DNA of 15,529 nucleotides from CAYGTS01 sp964352905 (lineage in GTDB: Bacteria > Pseudomonadota > Gammaproteobacteria > JAHCLG01). The notes beneath the pieces were generated by a model. It saw only the letters and a list, made by a program, of their open reading frames with translations, had not been told where the DNA came from and did not search any database. Shown piece after piece: positions 6,638 to 12,656 of this stretch (its first letter is position 1; the number at the start of each line of letters is the position of its first letter). The stretch is taken from positions 1-15,529 of the forward strand of contig CAYGTS010000055.1 of NCBI GenBank assembly GCA_964352905.1, given 5' to 3'. Both the position numbers and the translations under genes were made by a program.

Positions 6638-7561
6638 TTATAATAATATTTCTTTAATAATATAATTCGGCTTTTTTCGCACCTCATCATATATGCGCCA
6701 AATATATTCACCAATCACGCCTAACATTAACATGATTAAACCACCAATCATTAAAATGGCAACCATAATGGGGGGCCAACTCGTTGCAGATGTTTTTTCA
6801 AAAAAATAACTAAACAGTAAGCTAAGCAAATAAATAAATCCGCTGCAGGCTGTCATAAAGCCCATAAAACTTATAAAACGAATCGGCAAATAAGAAGTAT
6901 CTAACAATGCATTAGAAAAATTTCGCAGCGCATTTAAAAAGCCGGCTTGCTCTGCCGGTATTTTTTGTTGCGGGCGCTGATAAGGAATTAAACTGGTACT
7001 GTATCCAGTCCACAGTAAATCACCTTGGAAAAAGCGATTGCGATTACTGATATCATTAAAGATAGGCAGCACTGCGCAATCCATTAGCACGACATCAAAA
7101 CCACCCTTAGGAATACCTGGAACGGCTTTGCGTAAAATGGCATAGGAAATTTTAGAGAATAATTTTGCGGTGAATTTATTTTCGGATAATTCACGATGAC
7201 AAATAACGATTTGGCTTTTGGCTTCCCAGTGAGAAATCATTTGCGGAATTAATTCAATTGGATCATGTAAGTTGGCAGAAAGCGTGATAATCGCATCACC
7301 GGTGGCGTGTTTAAATCCTGCTAACAGCGCAGGCATTTTGCCGAAATTCCGCGTAAAGCTAATAATCTTAACTTGTTTATCTTCTTCGCGTAATGCTTTT
7401 AATTCCGCAACAGAATTATCGGTGGATCCATCATCAACAAAAAGGATTTCATAGTGATAGTTTGGTAATTGTTCATTAAAAACATCTTTAATCTTATGAT
7501 ACGTGAGCGTTAACGCATGCTCATTTTGATAAACCGCGATCACAAAGGAAATTGTTTTCAT
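6638..7561 (-). CDS. Membrane-anchored family 2 glycosyltransferase (polyprenyl-phosphate type)
   Basis: A 307-residue GT-A fold transferase of the ArnC/GtrB/DPM1 group, which move a sugar from a nucleotide donor to polyprenyl phosphate on the inner face of the membrane. Seen: FVIAVYQNE at 6-14, VDDGSTDNS at 42-50, RNFGKMPALLAG at 71-82, two C-terminal transmembrane segments (about 228-252 and 264-288) and the family tail GEYIWRIYDEVRKKPNYIIKE-like at 284-304. Two catalytic regions are unusual. The DxD segment reads LSANLHDP (94-101) where relatives have DADLQDP or SADLQDP, and the region after IPYQR (192-196) lacks the usual RxxG-S-R/K-W pattern. Activity is therefore uncertain. AAGGA lies about 7 nt before the ATG. 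The nearest sugar-metabolism gene, the mutase, is over 2 kb away and not in an operon with it. Confidence 0.85.
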   Translation of the reverse strand: MKTISFVIAVYQNEHALTLTYHKIKDVFNEQLPNYHYEILFVDDGSTDNSVAELKALREEDKQVKIISFTRNFGKMPALLAGFKHATGDAIITLSANLHDPIELIPQMISHWEAKSQIVICHRELSENKFTAKLFSKISYAILRKAVPGIPKGGFDVVLMDCAVLPIFNDISNRNRFFQGDLLWTGYSTSLIPYQRPQQKIPAEQAGFLNALRNFSNALLDTSYLPIRFISFMGFMTACSGFIYLLSLLFSYFFEKTSATSWPPIMVAILMIGGLIMLMLGVIGEYIWRIYDEVRKKPNYIIKEILL

Positions 7562-7591
7562 ACAGGATCCTTGCTAACGAAAGATAACAAT

Positions 7592-7620
7592 ATCATAAAC
7601 GAATCATTGGTTGCTTTCAA
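7592..7620 (-). promoter_or_regulatory. Predicted sigma-70 promoter of the glycosyltransferase
   Basis: On the minus strand TTGAAA (7615-7620) and TATGAT (7592-7597) are separated by exactly 17 nt; each hexamer matches consensus in 5 of 6 positions. It lies in the 69-bp gap between the permease stop and the glycosyltransferase start, about 30 nt from the ATG, so the glycosyltransferase can be transcribed independently of the permease. Confidence 0.65.
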
Positions 7621-7630
7621 AGATTAATCG

Positions 7631-9298
7631 TTAGTCGTCATCAATCGCCAAAATAATATCATCACTATGAATGGGATGCGGTTTGGTTAAATCCAAGGCG
7701 TCTTGATCACTGTGTAAAAACGGTAATAACGCGTGTTCTTGCGCAACTTGAAGGGCAGCAATTTTAGTGGGTAACCGCGCTTTCACAGCAAAATAAAAAA
7801 TGACAATGCTAAAAACAGCTAAAACAACAAAGTCCCAACCAAAAGTAATGACTTCTTTACCACCGCCAAAACTGCCAAGATACGATATGATCGCCATGCC
7901 AGCAAAATAAGGAATTAACCACCAAGCATTACGCCAATGCAAAATAGGCTTATCAGCGCCTTGAAATGCGCGATAAACAAACAGCACAATAAAACCAATT
8001 AATCCGGCAAGATACATTTTCGACAAGGTTGCCCAGCCAGTCCAATAAGCGATCAGGTTTAAAATAAAAAAGGAAAGCAAGCAAAGCGCTGTTGCGTAAG
8101 GTAACCGAAATGGGCGATTAATATTAGGCAATTGTTTGCGCAGCGCGACCAACGTTATCGGCGCAATCGCATGCGAAACAACCAACGCCGATAGAATAAA
8201 ACTAGCGAGTTTTTGCCAACCTGGAAAGGGTAACAATAAAATCATGCCAGTAATAAAATTCACCAAGATAGCAAGATAAGGCACGCCCCTGCTATTAAGC
8301 TTGGTTAAAAATTTAGGAACATATTTATTGACTGCCATCGCGTAATCTAAACGTGCGGTTGAAGTAACAACAATCAAGGCACTGCCAAACGGTGAGTAAA
8401 TCGCATCGCAATATAAAATTAAAACTAACCACGTTAAACCAAAAGCGGCGCTCATGCCAACCAATGGACCAGCATCACCACTAAACGCTAAGGCCTGCCA
8501 ACCCTGTGCAAGCAAATTACCCGGTATAACACTGACAAACGCAAATTGTACAAAGGTATAAAGCACAATACAAATGACTAAAGAACCTAATAGTGCAATG
8601 GGTAATGAGCGTTGTGGATTTTTGGCTTCTCCTGCAACTTCAATTGCCAAGCGGAATCCGAAAAAAGAAAACACCACGCCTGCTGCGGGCAACGCCGTGA
8701 CCAATCCTTTTAAGCCACTCGGCATAAAACCACCGTATTGGTGCAAATTAGCAAAGTGTGCTGCGCTAAATAGTAAGGTAAAGCCTGTTAATAAAGGGAC
8801 TAAAATTTTGGCAACCACGAGTACAACATTGAAGCGGGATACGAGTTTAATGCCATAAATATTAAGCACACTCATAAAGAGCAGTAACACGGTGGCAACC
8901 ACAAATCCATAGCCAGATAGCCCTTGATTGCCAGCCTTTTCATGAATCAGCCATGGAAAATGAGTTGAAGAATATTGCAATAAGGCTTGCACTTCGATCG
9001 GTGGCAGTAAAGCATAAGCCAGCCAGGCTATCCAAGTCATGGTAAAACTGACTAAAGGCCCATGCGAAAATTGCGGAAAGCGTGCAATACCGCCTGTCAC
9101 TGGAAAAGTTGTGGCTAATTCAGCAAAACTTAATGCGATAATAAAAACCAGTAACCCGCCCAAAGGCCAAGCTAAAATTGAAGCAGGACCGGCTATTTGT
9201 GCTGCGTAAAGAGGACCAAACAACCAACCAGAACCAATCATGGCGCCAACAGAGATAAACAATAAACCAATTTTGCCGATGATTCGCTGCATTTTCAT
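7631..9298 (-). CDS. APC-family amino acid permease
   Basis: Inner-membrane amino-acid transporter of the APC superfamily, 555 residues with about 12-14 hydrophobic helices. The first helix has the substrate-site pattern GAMIGSGWLFGP (18-29), followed by AELATTFPVTGGIARFPQF at about 60-78, typical for proton-coupled permeases, and FRLAIEVAGEAKNPQRSLP, the conserved helix 6/loop region, in the middle. The overall pattern resembles the Bacillus YveA/aspartate-proton symporter type, but substrate cannot be read from the sequence. The C-terminus is a soluble tail ending in an acidic run (SDDIILAIDDD). The start at 9298 (MKMQRIIGK) has no Shine-Dalgarno at normal distance; an AGGAT lies about 17 nt upstream. 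A start at 9292 is equally possible. Amino-acid permeases are abundant in intracellular Legionellales, which fits the suggested lifestyle. Confidence 0.88.
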   Translation of the reverse strand: MKMQRIIGKIGLLFISVGAMIGSGWLFGPLYAAQIAGPASILAWPLGGLLVFIIALSFAELATTFPVTGGIARFPQFSHGPLVSFTMTWIAWLAYALLPPIEVQALLQYSSTHFPWLIHEKAGNQGLSGYGFVVATVLLLFMSVLNIYGIKLVSRFNVVLVVAKILVPLLTGFTLLFSAAHFANLHQYGGFMPSGLKGLVTALPAAGVVFSFFGFRLAIEVAGEAKNPQRSLPIALLGSLVICIVLYTFVQFAFVSVIPGNLLAQGWQALAFSGDAGPLVGMSAAFGLTWLVLILYCDAIYSPFGSALIVVTSTARLDYAMAVNKYVPKFLTKLNSRGVPYLAILVNFITGMILLLPFPGWQKLASFILSALVVSHAIAPITLVALRKQLPNINRPFRLPYATALCLLSFFILNLIAYWTGWATLSKMYLAGLIGFIVLFVYRAFQGADKPILHWRNAWWLIPYFAGMAIISYLGSFGGGKEVITFGWDFVVLAVFSIVIFYFAVKARLPTKIAALQVAQEHALLPFLHSDQDALDLTKPHPIHSDDIILAIDDD

Positions 9299-9372
9299 GG
9301 TGGTACTATTATTTTATCCTGTTTGTAGTCGCTTTGGCACAACAGTTTACCGGCTATTTACATAAATGAAAA

Positions 9373-9451
9373 GTAACTACTCACTCCGTAGCAGGGAACG
9401 CCAAATCTGAACGTTCTGGTCAATATAAAGCTAAAGGGGGTGAGCAGATAC
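9373..9451 (+). mobile_element. MITE-like element, copy C (79 bp, internally deleted)
   Basis: The left 30 bases are identical to copy B (GTAACTACTCACTCC to GGGAACGCC) and the right 49 match copy B with one difference. The 99 bases between are missing, and the junction falls on CGCC, present at both edges of the missing segment in copy B. It is flanked by a perfect 8-bp direct repeat, AATGAAAA (9365-9372 and 9452-9459). It lies upstream of the permease start. Confidence 0.85.
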
Positions 9452-9470
9452 AATGAAAAATATTAATCAG

Positions 9471-9491
9471 TGGGGCAACTTTGCTGCCCCA
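9471..9491. other. Small GC-rich hairpin
   Basis: TGGGGCA (9471-9477) pairs with TGCCCCA (9485-9491) across a 7-nt loop. It lies in the 369-bp gap between the permease and the small secreted protein, together with copies C and D of the repeat family. On neither strand is it followed at once by a run of T, so it is a poor intrinsic terminator; it could slow or end transcription from the minus-strand gene at 9668-10159. Confidence 0.35.
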
Positions 9492-9521
9492 TGCGCATGA
9501 GTTAAGTTTATTGGCTTTTCT

Positions 9522-9663
9522 GTCAGCAATTCCCGGTGTAGCGAGGAACAGCCATATTTGGGCAATCTCACATAAAAAACACTAAAAAATGTGCTCATTT
9601 ATTATGTGTAAAGCGCGTGTTTTAGTGCTTTTAATGTGACCTTGCCTCAAATCTGACCGTTCT
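9522..9663 (+). repeat. Diverged relative of the MITE-like family, copy D, with a different hairpin
   Basis: The frame matches the family: GTAGC, GGAAC, GCCATATTTGGGC on the left and CAAATCTGACCGTTCT on the right. The inner stem differs completely: TCACATAAAAAACACTAAAA from 9568 pairs with 9619-9639 (18 of 21 positions). The outer GTAAC/GATAC ends are missing or degraded. It ends within about 5 bases of the stop codon of the minus-strand gene starting at 10159, and as RNA the hairpin would protect or end that transcript. Confidence 0.6.
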
Positions 9664-9667
9664 TGAG

Positions 9668-10159
9668 TTATTCAACATCGCGCTGGGAATTACTGCTTTT
9701 CTGTTGCTTTTGAACTTGTTCCTTTAAGATAGGCTGGTATTTTTTAACCGCTTCTACAGAGCAGGTACTGATGAAAGAGCGTGTTTTTTCAGATAATGCT
9801 TTTTCATCTAAGTCTTTATTGTTTGCAGCAACGTTAAACTGAGCTGCTGCACAGCTACAAATATCGTTTGCCATTTTAGTCATAGTTTCTTTCATGGGTT
9901 CAGGCATCGGCGTGACTTGGCCCGTTTGATTTTTCTGCTCTTGTGCATAGCTGTTCAGCATACCGGTTAACATATGTTTGCTGCAAAATGATTCGAACTG
10001 ATTAGTCTTTGCAAGCTCACGCAAAGAAGGTTCGGCAGATTGAGGCTTAGGCTGCGTCTGTGCAGCCGTGCTGGGAGTTGTTTCAGGTGCAGCGGCATAA
10101 GAGGTGATACAAATCGTGCTTAAAACGACAGTAATTAGCACTTTCAAATAACGGTTCAT
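9668..10159 (-). CDS. Small secreted protein, unknown function
   Basis: I do not recognise the family. The 163-residue product has a clear Sec signal peptide (NRYLK, a hydrophobic run to about 20, cleavage probably after SYA at 20-22). A low-complexity Pro/Thr/Gln linker (24-45) follows, then a mostly helical region with four cysteines (59, 101, 103, 133), including a C-S-C pair, and a Lys/Gln-rich tail. Periplasmic location with disulfides is likely; no lipobox precedes Cys17. I choose the ATG at 10159 because AAGGA ends 8 nt upstream. An in-frame ATG at 10168 overlaps that ribosome site and would be too close. It stands alone, with a hairpin-containing repeat directly after its stop. Confidence 0.7.
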   Translation of the reverse strand: MNRYLKVLITVVLSTICITSYAAAPETTPSTAAQTQPKPQSAEPSLRELAKTNQFESFCSKHMLTGMLNSYAQEQKNQTGQVTPMPEPMKETMTKMANDICSCAAAQFNVAANNKDLDEKALSEKTRSFISTCSVEAVKKYQPILKEQVQKQQKSSNSQRDVE

Positions 10160-10221
10160 AAGTGTCATCCTTCAAGGTGTTAATGGGGTTGGGAATATTA
10201 CATTATATTTATTCCTTCAGT

Positions 10222-10251
10222 TACGATAAATAATCGTATCCTTGAAGTCAA
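10222..10251 (-). promoter_or_regulatory. Predicted promoter with overlapping dyad for the small secreted protein
   Basis: On the minus strand TTGACT (10246-10251) is followed after 17 nt by TATCGT (10223-10228). A perfect 6-bp dyad, TACGAT-AAATA-ATCGTA (10222-10238), covers the -10 and could be an operator. A perfect TATAAT lies further down at 10202-10207 but has no good -35. The dyad is seen; its regulatory role is inference. Confidence 0.42.
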
Positions 10252-10314
10252 TAAGTGTTTATTTAACATAGCTGAACATACTGGTTTAAATTGTGCATTC
10301 TTGTTAAGCTAGAG

Positions 10315-10351
10315 GTAACTCACTCCGTAGCTAAAGGGGTTGAGCAGATAC
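10315..10351 (+). mobile_element. MITE-like element, copy E (37 bp, minimal form)
   Basis: This consists of little more than the two ends fused: GTAACTCACTCCGTAGC joined to TAAAGGGGTTGAGCAGATAC. Relative to copy C it lacks 39 bases, with the junction on AGC present at both edges, and three bases of the ACTACT at the left. Flanking AGCTAGAG (10307-10314) and AGCTAGAC (10352-10359) agree in 7 of 8 positions, as for a target duplication. It lies in the divergent region between the small secreted protein and the membrane protein gene. Confidence 0.8.
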
Positions 10352-10411
10352 AGCTAGACTTCTTTTAAGCAGCTTAATAGAAACGCTTACATTGGCAGAG
10401 GATTGTTTTGC

Positions 10412-11023
10412 ATGATATTACACACATTAAAACTAGCAAACGACATTATTTTATTTAAGCGTGGCCCACAAGATATGCCTAAAAGTGTGGCGCTTTTTAT
10501 TAATTTGCTCATTATATTATTTATCTGCTTAATAGTAATTTTACTGCCATTATTTACTGCTCTAAAACAAGGAGTTGTTGGCGAAGTTTTCTTGACAGCT
10601 GTTAATTTACCGGTTTATTTTTTCATTCTTTATATAGGATTAGCATTATGCAAACGTAATTCCTGCTTTTTGCAAACGGCCATTGCTGTGGCTGCAACTC
10701 ATATTCTGCTTTTCATTCTCGTTTTGTTATTATCAATTATGATGTTTATTTGGATTAATATACTTGCGCTTGCTGCAGGCGGAGCTATTGGTGATTTTTC
10801 ACAGCAGTTTGTGGGGGTTGGGTTAAAACAAATCTATATTTTATTAACACCGGTTTATTTATTCGTTCTATTACCTTTATTTTTGTTCGTCATATTACCA
10901 CATATTTATAAGTTAAGTTTTAAGGTTAGTTATACCGTAGCGATGCTAATTAGCCTAATCATTAGTTTTGTAACCCTCTCATTACTGAGTAATATTATCA
11001 GGATGCTATTGATGCTTTTATAG
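10412..11023 (+). CDS. Small polytopic inner-membrane protein, unknown function
   Basis: A 203-residue hydrophobic protein with about five transmembrane helices (roughly 27-52, 60-80, 88-120, 140-165 and 175-200). The N-terminus carries a polar segment with RGPQDMP (17-23), a pattern I associate loosely with small proteobacterial membrane proteins of the Yip1-like sort; this is not a firm assignment. I choose the ATG at 10412 because AGAGGA (10397-10402) is 9 nt upstream. A TTG three codons earlier abuts that site and cannot use it. It is followed after 15 bp by the secreted-protein gene on the same strand, so the two probably form an operon and may act together in the envelope. Confidence 0.7.
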   Translation: MILHTLKLANDIILFKRGPQDMPKSVALFINLLIILFICLIVILLPLFTALKQGVVGEVFLTAVNLPVYFFILYIGLALCKRNSCFLQTAIAVAATHILLFILVLLLSIMMFIWINILALAAGGAIGDFSQQFVGVGLKQIYILLTPVYLFVLLPLFLFVILPHIYKLSFKVSYTVAMLISLIISFVTLSLLSNIIRMLLMLL

Positions 11024-11038
11024 CCATAAGGAGCAAGG

Positions 11039-11632
11039 ATGCGCAACGTTGTTATTTTAACTTGTTTATTAATACTGCCAATATTGGGCCAAGCTAAAAC
11101 GGTTATAGGCTTATTAGGTCACGTGAGAGATCAGCCGTATATTTATCGCCAAACTTTGCAAGTCATATTACCCAGTATTGATTGGGTACAAAAATACCAT
11201 CTCTCAAAAAACGGTGTATCCTTAGTTGAGTTTGCACCGAAAAATCAAACCTTGGCAGATTGGCAACAATTAGTCACCATTCGTTTTATTGCGTATAAGG
11301 TGGTTTCTTCATCAACAACACTCTTTAATGTCATGAATGAGCGACGCCATGAGATAGCCAAACAATGTTCTAACCTAAATTGGCAAATCATTGCTAGCGG
11401 ATCGAAACATTTAAGTTATTGGTGGAGTATCAAAGATTGTGGTGTTCAACAATTAGCTGATCAAGTTGAAATGGCTAAGATAGTTAGTGGCCCGGAAGGC
11501 TTTAGCAGTGTGCACTATGCCATTAAAACCCGACAGTTAACCGCTCAACAACAACAGCAAATGGCGGCGTTGTTGGATAGTGCGGTTTTAATGCTGGCTG
11601 AAGAAAAAAATCCACTACCGCCCACGCAGTAA
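11039..11632 (+). CDS. Secreted protein, unknown function
   Basis: A 197-residue protein with a Sec signal peptide (hydrophobic 4-16, cleavage likely after GQA at 17-19). The mature part has no motif I can assign. SLVEFAPKNQTLADWQQLVTI (about 61-81) resembles a segment seen in hypothetical exported proteins of Legionella-type bacteria, a recollection I could not check. Two cysteines in the second half (C115 and C134 by my count, in KQCSNLNW and IKDCGVQQ) could form a disulfide. Ribosome site AAGGAG is 5 nt before the ATG. The 3' end overlaps the convergent FUSC-type gene by 18 bp. It is probably co-transcribed with the membrane protein at 10412-11023. Confidence 0.7.
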   Translation: MRNVVILTCLLILPILGQAKTVIGLLGHVRDQPYIYRQTLQVILPSIDWVQKYHLSKNGVSLVEFAPKNQTLADWQQLVTIRFIAYKVVSSSTTLFNVMNERRHEIAKQCSNLNWQIIASGSKHLSYWWSIKDCGVQQLADQVEMAKIVSGPEGFSSVHYAIKTRQLTAQQQQQMAALLDSAVLMLAEEKNPLPPTQ

Positions 11633-12655
11633 GACTTGTTTTAACTGGTTAATATTAGCAATTTTACTTTCAATCATTTCAGCGCAGAAAGCAATGATGT
11701 GATTTTCGCGTTTATGGTTGATTTCAGTTAATAATTCATTCATGGCTTTATGTAATAAATGTTGGGTAGTATTTAACTGTTGTTCAGGCAAGGCTATTTT
11801 TTGATTGAACGCATCGGCAAGATGATTTAAGTCTTGTTTCAGCAAGGCGATATAGTTTATAAAATGCTTGTTCGCCATCATTTTTTCACGCAGGGCGAAA
11901 TGTGTATCTAAAAAATCAAACAGCATTCCCGTTGCACGATAGAGTTGGCGCAGATTGCTGTTTAACTTCCTAAAAACGATCACGTCACAATGTTTGTTTT
12001 CAGCAGAAGCTTCGCGAATAAAGGTTAACTGTTTGGTGAAGTTCGCTAAGAATTTATCCGGCGGCGGGTTGTTAGAAATAATTACTTCATCGCAACGTAA
12101 ATTAATTAAGTCAATAAAGTCTTGCAAACAAGTTGCGATCACATTATATAGGCGATGTTCAGCGCGGATAGGGAAAATATAGCGTGTTACAATCACCGCA
12201 ATAATAATCCCCATGATAATTTCAACACCTCGTGAAAAACCATAATGAATTGATGCGCCATCGTGAAGTAAAACAATCGCAACCGTGATACTGCCAATTA
12301 CACCAGCATAACTACTCTCACTTTGGCTGCTGGCAAAATAAACAAAGACTAATGTGGATAACAATAAAACAATTAAGTTAGCCAATTCATTATTATTAAA
12401 AAGTGCAAGACAAGTCAACGCGATGATGACGCCAAGAATTGAACCTACAAAACGCATGGTGCTTTTTTTCAATGCGCCACCTAAATTAGGTTGAGCGGCC
12501 ATGACAACTAGAATGGTAATAATAACCCATTGCCCCATCGGTGCTAATTTCAAATATTGCAACGTTAAACCAACAAGATAACCGATTAATACCGCAAGCA
12601 TGGTTTTAAAAGCATTTAATAAACGAATTTTAGTGATATTAGAAAGTTGTAACAT
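11615..12655 (-). CDS. FUSC-family (aromatic acid exporter-like) membrane protein
   Basis: A 346-residue inner-membrane protein. The N-terminal half has about six transmembrane helices with the FUSC-type pattern (AFKTMLAVLIGYLVG, PMGQWVIITILVVMAAQPNLGGALKKSTMRFVGSILG), and the C-terminal half is soluble and helical, as in the fusaric-acid-resistance/ArAE families. Substrate is unknown. I start at 12655 (MLQLSNITK) rather than at 12712. The later ATG has GAGG 9 nt upstream within the polA tail, sits one base after the polA stop (TAA-A-ATG), and the extra 19 residues of the longer form are only polA coding sequence in another frame. Translation is probably coupled to polA. The 3' end overlaps the convergent gene by 18 bp, with no terminator visible between them. 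Confidence 0.82.
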   Translation of the reverse strand: MLQLSNITKIRLLNAFKTMLAVLIGYLVGLTLQYLKLAPMGQWVIITILVVMAAQPNLGGALKKSTMRFVGSILGVIIALTCLALFNNNELANLIVLLLSTLVFVYFASSQSESSYAGVIGSITVAIVLLHDGASIHYGFSRGVEIIMGIIIAVIVTRYIFPIRAEHRLYNVIATCLQDFIDLINLRCDEVIISNNPPPDKFLANFTKQLTFIREASAENKHCDVIVFRKLNSNLRQLYRATGMLFDFLDTHFALREKMMANKHFINYIALLKQDLNHLADAFNQKIALPEQQLNTTQHLLHKAMNELLTEINHKRENHIIAFCAEMIESKIANINQLKQVLLRGR

Positions 12656-12656
12656 T

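Noticed and set aside
9471..9491. Strong intrinsic terminator
   Set aside because: The stem is GC-rich but no T run follows directly on either strand; kept only as a hairpin.
9498..9670. TGAGTTA at 9498-9504 and 9664-9670 as a target duplication of copy D
   Set aside because: Only 7 bp match, and the sequence inside does not begin or end with the family's termini, so chance is likely.
10340..10369. Right end of copy E supplying a -35 (TTGAGC) for the membrane protein gene
   Set aside because: The only -10 at 17-18 nt is TTTTAA/TTTAAG, a poor match.
10403..10411. TTG start for the small membrane protein
   Set aside because: It directly abuts the AGAGGA ribosome site; the ATG at 10412 has correct spacing.
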